DNA of 64,000 nt from Algiphilus sp. (GTDB lineage: Bacteria; Pseudomonadota; Gammaproteobacteria; Nevskiales; Nevskiaceae), in assembly GCA_022763315.1 (NCBI GenBank), contig JALEHA010000197.1, forward strand, positions 1 to 64,000. Reading direction: 5' to 3'. Position 1 is the first letter of the stretch, and the number at the start of each line of letters is the position of its first letter. The notes beneath the pieces were generated by a model. That model was given only the letters and a program-made list of their open reading frames with translations. It was not told the origin of the DNA and did not search any database. Of the stretch, positions 26,121-35,820 are shown in pieces. Position numbers and translations under genes: made by a program.

Positions 26121-27235
26121 CCATCGTTTTCCGCACCGACTCTTCGCTCGAGATTGGCACCGGTCACGTGATGCGCTGCCTGACGCTGGCGTGTGCACTC
26201 CGTGGGAGCGGTGCGGAATGCCGGTTCGTCACCCGCGCGCTGCCCGGCCATCTGGCAGATCGCATGCGGGAAAACGGGTTTGACGTGACGCTGCTCCCTC
26301 CGCCACAAGGCACGGCCCCACAAGGCCCGACCACCCATGCAAACTGGGCTGGTGTGGACTGGACGCTGGATGCCGCTGAGACGCGCGCCGCCCTCGAATC
26401 CGATCGACCGGACTGGCTGATCGTGGATCACTACGCCTTTGATGCGTACTGGGAAAAGGCGGTGTTGACTGAAGGCACAAAGCTGATGGTGATCGATGAT
26501 CTGGCGGATCGTCCCCATGAATGCATTCTGTTACTGGATCAGAATCTGGGGCGGACGGCATCTGACTATGACGGGCTCGTGCCCGAGAGCTGCCAACGCC
26601 TGATTGGTCCGCGGTACGCGTTGCTGCGCCCCGAATTCGCCGCGGTACGTGCAGAAGCGCTGGCCGCGAGGGCGGGGCGAAGCCTGAAACACCTGCTGAT
26701 CTCGATGGGTGGAATTGATGGGGCCGACGCCACCTCTGCTGTATTGACCGCGCTTCGGGACGCGGCACTGCCCGATGATTTGCGCATCACCGTCATCATG
26801 GGAAGAAACGCGCCCGCACTGGAACGGGTCAGGGTGTTAGCGCACAACATGTCCCGGCCCACAGAAGTGTCGGTGGATGTATCTGATCTTGCCACGCGAA
26901 TGACAGCAGCCGATCTCGGCATCGGCGCGGCCGGGACCACCACTTGGGAACGCTGCTCCGTTGGTCTGCCGAGCATCATCGTGCAGACCGCTGAGAACCA
27001 AGCCGGGATCGCGCAGATCATGGAAGAGGCGGGCGCCGGCCTCGACCCAGGGCCGCTGCGGGCGCCGAATTTCGCGCAAAGCCTACAATCGGTCCTGGCC
27101 GAAGCCAGCGACCCCGCGCGCTTGGTCGAACTGTCGGAGAATGCCGCACGCATCTGCGATGGTGACGGGTCGCGCCGCGTTGCAGCAGTGCTACTGACAA
27201 CAGACAAATGTCATAAGTTCAAGGCTATGGTGTGA
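26117..27235 (+). CDS. pseG: UDP-2,4-diacetamido-2,4,6-trideoxy-altropyranose hydrolase, PseG (372 aa)
   Basis: Removes UDP from the diacetamido sugar before condensation with PEP. The GT-B-like hydrolase start has FRTDSSLEIGTGHVMRCLTL (residues 5-24), with the conserved G-GHVMRC block; the C-terminal domain has GIGAAGTTTWERCSVGLPSI (about 275-294), the UDP-binding block of this family. It overlaps pseF and the acetyltransferase by 4 bp. It is longer than the Campylobacter enzyme (about 275 aa) through extra segments between the domains. Confidence 0.92.
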   Translation: MTIVFRTDSSLEIGTGHVMRCLTLACALRGSGAECRFVTRALPGHLADRMRENGFDVTLLPPPQGTAPQGPTTHANWAGVDWTLDAAETRAALESDRPDWLIVDHYAFDAYWEKAVLTEGTKLMVIDDLADRPHECILLLDQNLGRTASDYDGLVPESCQRLIGPRYALLRPEFAAVRAEALAARAGRSLKHLLISMGGIDGADATSAVLTALRDAALPDDLRITVIMGRNAPALERVRVLAHNMSRPTEVSVDVSDLATRMTAADLGIGAAGTTTWERCSVGLPSIIVQTAENQAGIAQIMEEAGAGLDPGPLRAPNFAQSLQSVLAEASDPARLVELSENAARICDGDGSRRVAAVLLTTDKCHKFKAMV

Positions 27236-27237
27236 TC

Positions 27238-27774
27238 ATGGAACTCCAGCTCAGGCCCCTGGATCTCAACGACATTGATGACGAGTTCGTGTCATGGCAT
27301 CAGAACGAAGATGGTCACTTGGATTTCTTCACTGGAAGCAGAAGAAGTTTTACCGGCGACGATCTCCATCAATGGATCTCGCAAAGCACAGAAAGCAATA
27401 CCCATTTCTTCCTTATTTTAGGCAGTGATGGCACTCGTATAGGGACTATAAAGATCGGGCCTATTGATCTAGTGAACAAGACTTCAGATCTTGTTTGCCT
27501 GATTGGCAACCGTGAATATCTCGGCAAGGGGCTTGCAAAGGAGGCCATTGCTTTAGGCAACGAAGTCGCTTTCAAAGAGCTGGATATTCGTCGTCTCCAT
27601 GGCGGTATGTTTGAGAATAACATTGCCTCAATAAAAGCCTATACCCGTGCAGGCTGGGTTATCGAGGGAAAGATGAAGGGTTACTACTTGGTCAATGGGG
27701 AGCCGATGGATAGAATATGCGTCGCCTGCTTCAACCCATCATATTTTCCGGAGCAGAGCCGAAATGATAATTGA
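27238..27774 (+). CDS. pseH: GNAT N-acetyltransferase, PseH-like (178 aa)
   Basis: A GNAT fold with the acetyl-CoA loop [14 protein letters not shown] (about residues 98-111) and the strand-helix [21 protein letters not shown] (about 125-145). In the Pse pathway PseH acetylates the 4-amino group before PseG acts. Assignment rests on family and on its position between pseG and pseI, with overlaps on both sides. The DNA is clearly more AT-rich than pseG and pseI, so this gene may have been replaced by transfer. A GTG at 27232 is an alternative start. Confidence 0.82.
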   Translation: MELQLRPLDLNDIDDEFVSWHQNEDGHLDFFTGSRRSFTGDDLHQWISQSTESNTHFFLILGSDGTRIGTIKIGPIDLVNKTSDLVCLIGNREYLGKGLAKEAIALGNEVAFKELDIRRLHGGMFENNIASIKAYTRAGWVIEGKMKGYYLVNGEPMDRICVACFNPSYFPEQSRNDN

Positions 27775-28825
27775 TGAGCGCCCGATCGGACCCGGACACC
27801 CACCTTATGTAATAGCCGAACTCTCGGCCAACCATAACGGGAGCCTCGATCAGGCACTGAAGATCATCGATGCCGCCGTCGACGCGGGCGCGGATGCCGT
27901 TAAGATTCAGACCTATCGCCCCGACACGATCACGCTGAAATCCGCCGCGCCGGACTTCCAGATCACCGAAGGGTTGTGGGCCGGGCACACGCTCTATGAG
28001 CTCTACGAATGGGCGCACACGCCTTGGGAATGGCACGAGGCGCTCTTTGCCCACGCAGCAAAACGCGGAATCACACTGTTCTCTTCACCTTTCGATCCGA
28101 CGGCGGTCGACCTGCTGGAAGACCTGGGAGCTCCGGCCTATAAGATCGCCAGCTTCGAGGCCGTGGACCTGCCGCTGATCCGCTATGTGGCCAGCAAGGG
28201 CAAACCGATGATCATCTCCACCGGCATGGCCGATCTGGATGAAATCACCGAGGCCGTCGAGGCCGCCCGCGAGGGCGGATGCAAAGAACTGGCCCTGCTG
28301 CACTGTGTCTCGGGTTATCCAGCCCCGCCCGCGGATTACAACTTGGCGACGTTGGCAGACATGGGCGCCCGATTCGATGTGCCGGTGGGCCTATCGGATC
28401 ACACTCTCGGCAACACCACCGCGATCGCGAGCGTAGCGTTCGGAGCCACTATCATTGAGAAACATTTCACCCTGGATCGAGCAGGCGGCGGCCCCGACGA
28501 CAGTTTCTCTTTAGAGCCGCCAGAACTCACGGCCCTGTGCCGCGACGTCCGTACAGCATGGGAAGCAGTCGGGAGAGTTGATTACGGGCGGAAAGCGAGC
28601 GAAGTCACAAACGTGAAATTTCGCAGATCCTTGTATTTCGTAAAAGACATGAAAGCAGGCGAAGTAATCACGGAAGAATGCGTCAGAAGCGTACGGCCGG
28701 GATATGGGTTAGCGCCGCGTGATTTGTATCGAGTGATCGGAGAAGCAGTAAGACGTGACTGCCCGAAGAACAGCGCTGTAGATTGGACTGCGTTGAATAG
28801 CTGCGATCCTGAGCTGCGTAAATGA
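27764..28825 (+). CDS. pseI: Pseudaminic acid synthase, PseI (353 aa)
   Basis: Condenses the free diacetamido sugar with phosphoenolpyruvate to give pseudaminic acid. The NeuB-type TIM barrel starts [20 protein letters not shown] (residues 11-30) and has [16 protein letters not shown] (about 43-58) and [19 protein letters not shown] (about 232-250). A C-terminal SAF domain (about 285-345, [14 protein letters not shown]) completes it. The start at 27764 is where the family begins and overlaps pseH by 11 bp. Last gene of the operon. Confidence 0.95.
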   Translation: MIIDERPIGPGHPPYVIAELSANHNGSLDQALKIIDAAVDAGADAVKIQTYRPDTITLKSAAPDFQITEGLWAGHTLYELYEWAHTPWEWHEALFAHAAKRGITLFSSPFDPTAVDLLEDLGAPAYKIASFEAVDLPLIRYVASKGKPMIISTGMADLDEITEAVEAAREGGCKELALLHCVSGYPAPPADYNLATLADMGARFDVPVGLSDHTLGNTTAIASVAFGATIIEKHFTLDRAGGGPDDSFSLEPPELTALCRDVRTAWEAVGRVDYGRKASEVTNVKFRRSLYFVKDMKAGEVITEECVRSVRPGYGLAPRDLYRVIGEAVRRDCPKNSAVDWTALNSCDPELRK

Positions 28826-29198
28826 GCGGGCTTCAAATGCGACTGCAGAATACCGAAGAGACTCGTAATGACTCAACATTGCGGTTCGATGCGCTTGTCC
28901 GGGGAGTAAATTCAGAGCACGGCGCCTGAGTCGCCCGCGCAACGCTCAACTGGCTCCATTTGGATCTAATCCCCTTGGGACGCGCCCGGCTGAGGCCATA
29001 GGTTTTCCGCCAGTGCGTGTATCTCGCACATGCCCAGCATTTACGCGAGCCGATATAGCGCCACGGCAATCGATGTGGTATACGAACCCAGCCGCACGCA
29101 TACCGAGCTGACACATCCTGCCGAAGCCGCGACATCCAACACCGATACTTCGGGCGAATGAAATCCAGGTCTGAACAGTGTTGAATTGAGAGAATCAG
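28826..29198. other. 373-bp gap after pseI without a supported gene
   Basis: No open frame here has a recognisable domain. On the minus strand one short stretch (29041-29150) reads VSVLDVAASAG, which looks like a methyltransferase cofactor motif, but flanking support is lacking. No intrinsic terminator with a U-tract is visible after pseI. The gap separates the GC-rich pse operon from the AT-richer block and may hold a decayed gene and the promoter of the methyltransferase at 29199. Confidence 0.4.
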
Positions 29199-29894
29199 AT
29201 GACTGACATTGACACCGAAGGGCGAACCGTACGGCAATCTCCGACTCAACGCGGCGGGTTTCTTCAGCCAAAATGGAAGGCCAACTCCAAATCGCACAGT
29301 CGCCGTAGTGAGGCGATTCTTCGCCATGCAGCAGGCAGGAAGTGCCTTGATGTTGGTTGCGCTTCGGGTGTTCACGGGCAAGGTTGGCTTCACGCAAGCC
29401 TTGCAGCAGGAATTGATGACCTTACAGGTATTGATATTGATAAAGAAGGCGTAGAGCTCGCCAACCGCAAAGGCTATCGCTGCTTAGTAGCGAATGCGGA
29501 AAGCTTTGTACTAGAGGACAGCTTCGATCTAGTTATCGCAGGAGAGCTGATCGAGCATTTATCTAATCCCGGCGGTTTTTTGGACTCTGCAAGGAAATGC
29601 TTGCGTCCTGAAGGGCAAGTGTTGATCACCACCCCCAATGCTTTTGCAGTTAGCAACTTTGTATATCGGCTCGCTGGAGACGTTCGTGTCAATGCCGATC
29701 ATGTGGCCTGGTATTGCCCGATCACTTTGAGTCAACTATTTGAACGCCACGGCTATAATGTTGAAGTAGTGGAATGCGTAGATCATATACAGCCTAGTAA
29801 GCTTCGTCGAGTGGCAGCGAACTTGGTTCGCTCTGTAGTTCCCGGGAAGATGAAGTGGGGAACGATTTTGTTGGTTGCACGAATTGTTGAATAG
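29199..29894 (+). CDS. Class I SAM-dependent methyltransferase (231 aa)
   Basis: The SAM-binding motif I is KCLDVGCASGVHGQGWLHA (about residues 48-66), motif II follows as DLTGIDIDKEGVELANRKG (about 72-90), and ELIEHLSNPGGFLDSARKCL (about 115-134) matches Methyltransf_11/23. The substrate is probably a sugar or lipid-linked glycan given the locus. First gene of an AT-richer segment; the aldolase starts 127 bp downstream on the same strand. Confidence 0.85.
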   Translation: MTDIDTEGRTVRQSPTQRGGFLQPKWKANSKSHSRRSEAILRHAAGRKCLDVGCASGVHGQGWLHASLAAGIDDLTGIDIDKEGVELANRKGYRCLVANAESFVLEDSFDLVIAGELIEHLSNPGGFLDSARKCLRPEGQVLITTPNAFAVSNFVYRLAGDVRVNADHVAWYCPITLSQLFERHGYNVEVVECVDHIQPSKLRRVAANLVRSVVPGKMKWGTILLVARIVE

Positions 29895-30020
29895 CAATTC
29901 ATTGCTTCAATAGCTGCTTCCTGTTTCCGATCGCATAGCTTAGTGGGGCAGGGGACACGACTGCCGGAAGAGAATGTTGCAACGTGCAGTATCCATTGTA
30001 GTAGGTTGAGGAACTTTAAG

Positions 30021-31625
30021 ATGATATTTTTGGACTGCACACTTCGAGATGGTGGTTACTACAACTCTTGGGATTTCTGTCCTGAGCTGATTAATCAATA
30101 CCTCGAGGCTATGCAGGCCGCGGGTGTGGATGCAGTCGAACTAGGGTTCCGTACCTTAAGAAACAAGGGTTTCCGAGGCCCGTGCGCTTTTACAACTGAT
30201 GGGTTTATAAGGAGCCTAAAAGTTCCAAGCGGACTGACCGTCGGTGTAATGGTCAACGGCAGTGAGCTGGTGGGGATATCGTATCAGCAGGAATCCCTGG
30301 AACGCCTCTTCCCAAATGCTTCAGCTGACTCCCCAGTTGATTTTGTGCGACTCGCTTGTCATTGCCATGAGGTCGAGAGTGTTCTTCCCGCAGTAACGTG
30401 GCTAAAGGAACGTGGCTATAAGGTGTGCCTAAACCTGATGCAGGTGTCGGATCGTACCGAAGAGGAGATAAAGGACCTCGCCCGGAGAGCTAAAGGCTAT
30501 CCCTTGGATGTGCTCTACTTCGCTGACAGCATGGGCAGCATGAGTCCAGAGCAGACTGCCGAGATTATCCAGTGGATTAGGTCTGAGTGGCAGGGTGCTC
30601 TCGGTATTCATACACACGATAACCTTGGCTTGGCACTCGCCAACACTCTTCGCGCACTCGATGAAGGGGTGAACTGGGTAGACTCCACGGTGGCTGGCAT
30701 GGGCCGAGGACCAGGTAATGCGCGTACCGAAGAACTGGCTCTCGAGCTAGCTCAGCGGAGAGATGATCCTGCGAAGCTTGTGCCGTTGCTCGTGCTACTG
30801 CGTCAACACTTCAAGGGCCTTCAAGCTCACTATGGATGGGGCACTAACGTCTATTATTATCTCGCGGGGAAATACGGCATCCATCCTACCTATATACAAG
30901 AGATGCTATCTGACTCCCGATACACGGAGGAAGACATCTTGGCGGTTATCGATCATCTGAGAGAGGGTGGAGGAACGAAATTCAACCTCAACACTCTTGT
31001 CGCTGCACGACATTTCTACCGTGGCGAGCCCCAGGGCAACTGGTCACCGCGCGAATGCATGGCAGGGCGGGACGTGCTACTTCTGGGTACTGGCCCAGGT
31101 GTGGCGTCACACCGTGAAGTGCTGGAAAAATACATTTGCGAAAAGCAGCCTTTGGTACTGGCGCTAAACACGCAGAGCGCCATCAATGCTAGTTTGATTA
31201 ACCTACGCGTAGCGTGTCACCCGGTACGATTGTTGGCCGATTGCGAGGAGCACAAGCTGCTTCCACAGTCACTTATTACACCTTACTCAATGCTGCCTAA
31301 CGACGTGCGCGAATCACTGGCTGATAAGGAGGTGCTTGACTTCGGAATGAATGTGGAAGTGGGCACCTTCAAATTTTCAAGGACTTACTGCATCGTTCCA
31401 ACTTCGCTCGTCATGGCGTACGCATTTGCTATTGCTGAGGCCGGTGAATGTCGAACCCTCTATCTGGCGGGATTCGATGGGTACCCTGGCGAGGATTCTC
31501 GAAATACGGAAATGAACTTGGTCGTGAAACAATTCGCCTCATCCGTAGCCAAGCTGACCCCGATCGCCATCACGCCATCGCGGTACGATGTTACTAAGAC
31601 TAGCGTTTACGGGATGGTTGCATGA
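30021..31625 (+). CDS. DRE-TIM (HMGL-like) aldolase with unassigned C-terminal domain (534 aa)
   Basis: Residues 1-300 are an HMGL-like/4-hydroxy-2-oxovalerate-type aldolase: the DRE motif as FLDCTLRDGGYYNSWDF (residues 3-19), GIHTHDNLGLALANTL (about 193-208) with the metal-binding HxH, and STVAGMGRGPGNARTEEL (about 220-237). Residues 340-534 form a second domain, beginning near VLLLGTGPGVASHREVLEKY, that I cannot name. The aldolase part should join or split a pyruvate unit and an aldehyde. The next gene is a CMP-sugar synthetase, so it may make a 2-keto sugar acid in place of a NeuB enzyme (inference). The start is set by GAGG 9 bases upstream. Confidence 0.82.
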   Translation: MIFLDCTLRDGGYYNSWDFCPELINQYLEAMQAAGVDAVELGFRTLRNKGFRGPCAFTTDGFIRSLKVPSGLTVGVMVNGSELVGISYQQESLERLFPNASADSPVDFVRLACHCHEVESVLPAVTWLKERGYKVCLNLMQVSDRTEEEIKDLARRAKGYPLDVLYFADSMGSMSPEQTAEIIQWIRSEWQGALGIHTHDNLGLALANTLRALDEGVNWVDSTVAGMGRGPGNARTEELALELAQRRDDPAKLVPLLVLLRQHFKGLQAHYGWGTNVYYYLAGKYGIHPTYIQEMLSDSRYTEEDILAVIDHLREGGGTKFNLNTLVAARHFYRGEPQGNWSPRECMAGRDVLLLGTGPGVASHREVLEKYICEKQPLVLALNTQSAINASLINLRVACHPVRLLADCEEHKLLPQSLITPYSMLPNDVRESLADKEVLDFGMNVEVGTFKFSRTYCIVPTSLVMAYAFAIAEAGECRTLYLAGFDGYPGEDSRNTEMNLVVKQFASSVAKLTPIAITPSRYDVTKTSVYGMVA

Positions 31626-32314
31626 CAGAAAAGGTCACCTGCTTTTTACCCTGTCGAGCAGGTAGTGAGCGTGTACGAAGGAAGAACGTCAGGCCTTTTG
31701 CGGGATATGAATATGGGTTAATCCAGGTTAAGCTCCGGCAGCTATTGGCATCTGAGTCGATCGATGAGGTTGTCTTGACAACAGACGACCCCGAAATTCT
31801 TGATTATGCCAGTTCTATAAAGGCGCTCCGTCTTCGCACACACCGAAGGTCCGAGGAGCTATCATCGAGTACTACCAGCACTGATCAACTCGTAGCTCAT
31901 GCACTCGATCTCGTTCCAGACGGCCATATACTCTGGACTCATGTAACATCGCCCTTCATTACTGAAAAGCTTTACGATCAACTGGTCGATACCTACTTTG
32001 CACAGTTGCAGTATGGATATGATTCATTGATGACCGTCACTTCAATTCATGGTTTCCTCTGGCAGAATGGTGAGCCGGTAAACTATGATCGCAACGTCGA
32101 GAAGTGGCCGCGAACTCAGACCTTGGAGCCAGTGCATGAGATCAATAGCGGTGCATTCCTCTCGTCGACAATACAGTATCACCTCATGAGTGATAGAATT
32201 GGCAGGCAGCCCTATATGTACTCAATGAATAAGATCACAGGTTTCGATATCGATTCGCCCGAAGATTTTGCTCTTGCAGAGTGCCTGGTGGAGAAGCGAT
32301 TGGTGGCCTTATGA
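31622..32314 (+). CDS. Second acylneuraminate/ulosonate cytidylyltransferase (230 aa)
   Basis: A CMP-sugar synthetase: CFLPCRAGSERVRRKNVRPF (residues 6-25) is the CTP-binding motif and TGFDIDSPEDFALAE (about 209-223) carries the metal-binding Asp residues. It overlaps the aldolase gene by 4 bp, so the pair works together. It differs from pseF (25410) in sequence and base composition. Its substrate is unknown; a 2-keto sugar acid made by the aldolase is the simplest guess. Confidence 0.85.
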   Translation: MTEKVTCFLPCRAGSERVRRKNVRPFAGYEYGLIQVKLRQLLASESIDEVVLTTDDPEILDYASSIKALRLRTHRRSEELSSSTTSTDQLVAHALDLVPDGHILWTHVTSPFITEKLYDQLVDTYFAQLQYGYDSLMTVTSIHGFLWQNGEPVNYDRNVEKWPRTQTLEPVHEINSGAFLSSTIQYHLMSDRIGRQPYMYSMNKITGFDIDSPEDFALAECLVEKRLVAL

Positions 32315-32338
32315 GCCACTCACTCGATTGCATTATCT

Positions 32339-33228
32339 ATGACAGCAAACCAACCTTCGCCAGATTGCCAAATCAATCTGTTTATACCAGGCTTTCCTCG
32401 GTGCGGAACCAGTACTCTTCATGGCTATTTGACACTGCACCCAGATATTTGGACAGGTTCGCGGAAGGAGCCAGGTATATTCACGGCCACCGATAGGTCA
32501 GCGAGGATGCGCGAGCATTTATTTGGAGCAAGCGGTGAGCGGTATATTTGAGACGCTACGCCCCACTATCTGGGACAAGAGCGTGTAGCAGATATCATCT
32601 CGAATGTGGCACAAAGCCCCAAATTTGTTGTCTGCCTCAGAGATCCTTTCGAGCGGTTCATTTCGCATTATCTATTGCAAGTTAGGGGGGGGGGGTATGA
32701 AGATAGGGCAATATCAGATATTATCAAAATGGGCCGCGAAGAAACAATCGTTGCGCGTAGTTGTTATTATTCTCAATTGAAGCCATTTATCGAAAGGTTT
32801 CCGCGCGAGGCTTTTCACTTCGTGCTTTTCGAGGAGCTGGTTGCTCAGCCAAAGAAGCAATTAGATTGCGAGATTGCGTTTTTCGGTTCTTAGAACTTCC
32901 TTCTTTAGGCCGTTCTAATGAAACATTACATCACGCTCGCACGCCGAGATCTCAACTCAACGCGGCAGTATGGACATCTAGAATGCTAAGATCCACGGGT
33001 ATTGTCGATAGGCTCCCTGTCTCGATGAAGATCTTAGGGAGGAGATTGCTTCAGAGACTCCATACCTTCGGTGTTGAGAGCAGGGAATCCCCCAAATTCT
33101 CTGAGCAACAAGGGATTTTTCTAGCATCTATTTTTCAGGAGGAGTTAGAAAAGCTAGAAGCTCTCGTAAACTTGGATCTCAGTCACTGGAGGGCGGAAAT
33201 GTCGCACTTAGGATATCAAGATTCTTAG
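32339..33228 (+). pseudogene. Sulfotransferase pseudogene (nonsense codon and frameshift)
   Basis: The 5'-phosphosulfate-binding loop IPGFPRCGTSTLHGYLTLHP and the 3'-phosphate motif VVCLRDPFERFISHY show a PAPS-dependent sulfotransferase. TGA at 32549-32551 interrupts the frame between ERYI and DATPHYLG, which continues the homology. Near 32870-32885 the homology moves to another frame (FRFLELPSLGRSNE), continuing to a stop at 33226-33228. An 11-base poly-G tract lies inside. Two lesions make it inactive as written. An intact sulfotransferase-like gene lies at 37079. Confidence 0.82.
32685..32695. repeat. Poly-G tract (11 G) inside the sulfotransferase pseudogene
   Basis: Eleven consecutive G in coding sequence. 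The frame is the homologous one on both sides (ERFISHYLLQV before, YEDRAISDIIK after), so the present length is the in-frame one. Such tracts slip during replication and are the basis of phase variation in surface-glycan genes. Confidence 0.8.
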
Positions 33229-33315
33229 CCGACGCCAAGAATTAGGGAGAGATATTTTGGAAGCAAGTTGTAGGCGTACCAAATTGAAGCTATACACGCT
33301 GGCTGATGTATCGCA

Positions 33316-34197
33316 GTGAATAACGATAGATCTGAAGAAGGTTTCGCTACTCTGGTTAGCGTGACCGTCACTTTCGAATCCCCTAGGTCCCTTAGTACGC
33401 TTCTTCAGCAATTGCGCACGCAGGGCGTCGACAGAATTATTGTAGTTGATAATTCACTGGATCCGATTGCTCTTCAGCAAAATAGACGTAATTGCGAAAG
33501 TGCCTCGGCCGTTCACATAGTTTGCAACCGCAATCTCGGGCCAGCAGGAGCATATGCAATTGGCCTAGCAAATGCCCTCGGTACCAACTGCAAATACATT
33601 CTTGCAATCGATGATGACTGCCTGCTCCCGACCTCATTTATTGATGAAGCGCGACGGGCGGTTCAAGAAGATTGCATACTGCATCCTGCGGTAGTTGAGA
33701 CTACGGATGGGCAGCGGCTGTCGTATCATGGTTGGGTAGGAGTAGTTATACCCCGAACGGCCATTGTGAAGATGGGGCTCCCAATATGGGACCTCATTTG
33801 GTGGACTGAAGATACGGAGTATATTTATTGGCGCTTGCCTCAGGGTGGGTATCCACTGCGTCGATTCGGTACGGAGGTAGTAAGGGTTCATAAAAAAAGA
33901 GCGGCTGGTCGTCCAGCCTGGAAATACTACTACGAGGCACGAAATACCGTTTACTTCCGACTACATGTGCAGGCGATGAATAAACTGCTTATTCGGCCTC
34001 GGCATCGGCGACGCTACGTTCGAGCGTTTAGGGCGCTGCGTTCGACACTAAAGCTTCTATTCTTAGCGATCGGCTCCGGGCCTGGCAGGTATAGTAAATG
34101 TCAGGCGGTTGTTCGTGGTACGTGGGACGGGCTGTGGGGACAATTGGGGGCGCGATACCCGATCGAAGGGGGTGATCGGCCTGTAGTGATGGAATGA
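33316..34197 (+). CDS. Family 2 glycosyltransferase (293 aa)
   Basis: A GT-A enzyme of the rhamnosyl/galactofuranosyl-transferase type: LVSVTVTFESPRSLSTLLQQ (about residues 13-32), the DxD-like motif LAIDDDCLLP (about 95-104) and WWTEDTEYIYWR (about 162-173), with the acidic catalytic pair. It transfers a sugar from a nucleotide donor to a lipid-linked glycan at the cytoplasmic face. The start is GTG at 33316, 88 bp after the sulfotransferase remnant. Confidence 0.85.
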   Translation: MNNDRSEEGFATLVSVTVTFESPRSLSTLLQQLRTQGVDRIIVVDNSLDPIALQQNRRNCESASAVHIVCNRNLGPAGAYAIGLANALGTNCKYILAIDDDCLLPTSFIDEARRAVQEDCILHPAVVETTDGQRLSYHGWVGVVIPRTAIVKMGLPIWDLIWWTEDTEYIYWRLPQGGYPLRRFGTEVVRVHKKRAAGRPAWKYYYEARNTVYFRLHVQAMNKLLIRPRHRRRYVRAFRALRSTLKLLFLAIGSGPGRYSKCQAVVRGTWDGLWGQLGARYPIEGGDRPVVME

Positions 34198-34320
34198 AGT
34201 GTTGGCCGAGTTGATCTTTGGTGTTTCACACACGACTTTTTGAGTTCCGCCAATTCTGGGCGCTAGAGAAGCTTACTTGAACTCGAGTGGATCCTAATCA
34301 AAGAAATTTCAAATGCAGCA

Positions 34321-35757
34321 ATGATATTGATTATCTCATCACATCGCCTTGCGGTTGACGCATTGGTATCAGCTGGCGCACAAGAAAGTAATTTATTGCT
34401 TTGCCTGCCGCGCCGATTCGAGTCGGACGTAGGTCGGTGCACCTTCTATAGCATCGAGGATGCAGAGGCGGGGAAATGCCCGCCTTGGGTTAGCGGTGAA
34501 GCAGATCCCCGTTTGCTTTACAGATTGCTCCCTCAGCTTAGGAAAGCCTTTCATCCGACTCTGTGCCTTGAGCGGCGCAATTGGAATAATGCATCAATAA
34601 CAGATATTTGGACTCTACTGTATATCTATGCGGAATCTTGGCTGAAGATTGTACAGGCTAAAGGTGTCACTTCTGTCTTCTTCCACGACTCGCCTCATCG
34701 CGGATTCGACTCGGTGGTTCTCGAGTTGGCACATCTTCTCGATTTAAAAGTGGTATCAGCGACCTCCACCCTACTGGATGAACGGTTGGTCTTGAGGCGC
34801 CATCCGAATACCCCGATCATTTCCGGGCTGCAGGGTCGGCGGGAAATTCCGTGTAATCATAAGGATTTTTCTGAAGTTGAATCGCAGCGCGCTCGCAGGC
34901 TTCAATCTCGTGAAGCGGTGCCGCGCCCGGGGATTACAGGGGCGAGTGGAGCAGTTTCGCTACGTGGCCAGATTGGGAAGCTTCATTTGGCTAGGCGCAT
35001 AAGAAAATTCATTCAACCGGCTCCAGATCGTTTTCCGGACCTTGTTCCGGCACGTCCCGTATCACTTTTCCAGCAACGAAAGTTTGATTATCACGTATTG
35101 TCCGCAATTCGCAGAAATGTAAAGCGAGTCAATGATAAATCGGTGCCGTTGGAGGCGCTCTCCAGGCCTTACTTCTTCTTCGCGTTGCATCTGCAACCTG
35201 AATCGACAACGATACCGCAAGCCGGAGATTTTTGGCATCTGGGGATCATTACAAAGCAAGTTCGCGCTTGGTTGCCTTCGCGATATACCTTGGTCATAAA
35301 AGATCATCCGCGAATGTTAGAATTTGGGCGGCATTGGACGAGAGCGCGATCTGATGCGTATTACGAATCGATGTTAACTCTTCCCGGTGTTTCGTTTGTG
35401 GATTGGAGGGTGCCATCAGGGTCGATATTGGCGGGAAGCTCTGGGCTTGTGGCTGTTACTGGCTCGGTTGGTTGGGAGGGAATAAGGGCAGGAGTGCCTA
35501 CTATCGTATTCGGTGATGCATGGTACGCTGACGCACCCGGAACGCAACGCTGGGAAGCAGTTCTTCAACAAGGAATGGCCCCCGATCAGTTAGTTGAGCC
35601 AACACCGTTCAAAGTGGCTAGGTGGGTAGAGGAATTCACCAGAGAGCGAGCCGTGTTGGGTTTTTTCACAGATAAGCAAGCCCTGGATGCCAGTCAACCA
35701 CATCGCGATGAAGTGTTGGCAGCGTATGGAAGCGCTGTTTTAGAGCATATCCTATGA
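34321..35757 (+). CDS. Capsule-type (KpsC/KpsS-like) glycosyltransferase (478 aa)
   Basis: Residues 280-470 match the Capsule_synth family: FFFALHLQPESTTIPQAG (about 283-300), LVIKDHPRM (about 325-333) and AVTGSVGWEGIRAGVPTIVFG (about 378-398). The N-terminal 200 residues are a poorly conserved GT-B half with DSPHRGFDSV. KpsC/KpsS enzymes add Kdo linkers; related proteins add other ulosonic acids or sugars to surface glycans. In a locus with two CMP-ulosonate synthetases, a CMP-sugar donor is an attractive guess. An IS5-family element has inserted 63 bp after its stop. Confidence 0.75.
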   Translation: MILIISSHRLAVDALVSAGAQESNLLLCLPRRFESDVGRCTFYSIEDAEAGKCPPWVSGEADPRLLYRLLPQLRKAFHPTLCLERRNWNNASITDIWTLLYIYAESWLKIVQAKGVTSVFFHDSPHRGFDSVVLELAHLLDLKVVSATSTLLDERLVLRRHPNTPIISGLQGRREIPCNHKDFSEVESQRARRLQSREAVPRPGITGASGAVSLRGQIGKLHLARRIRKFIQPAPDRFPDLVPARPVSLFQQRKFDYHVLSAIRRNVKRVNDKSVPLEALSRPYFFFALHLQPESTTIPQAGDFWHLGIITKQVRAWLPSRYTLVIKDHPRMLEFGRHWTRARSDAYYESMLTLPGVSFVDWRVPSGSILAGSSGLVAVTGSVGWEGIRAGVPTIVFGDAWYADAPGTQRWEAVLQQGMAPDQLVEPTPFKVARWVEEFTRERAVLGFFTDKQALDASQPHRDEVLAAYGSAVLEHIL

Positions 35758-35820
35758 CGGTTATGCCGTTGTCATCGGTCCTGAACTCCTCAAAATACCC
35801 GTTTCGCGCAAGGATCTTAG

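Noticed and set aside
28960..29400. Minus-strand methyltransferase remnant (VSVLDVAASAG)
   Set aside because: Only one motif-like stretch of about 11 residues, with no supporting homology on either side; too weak to call.
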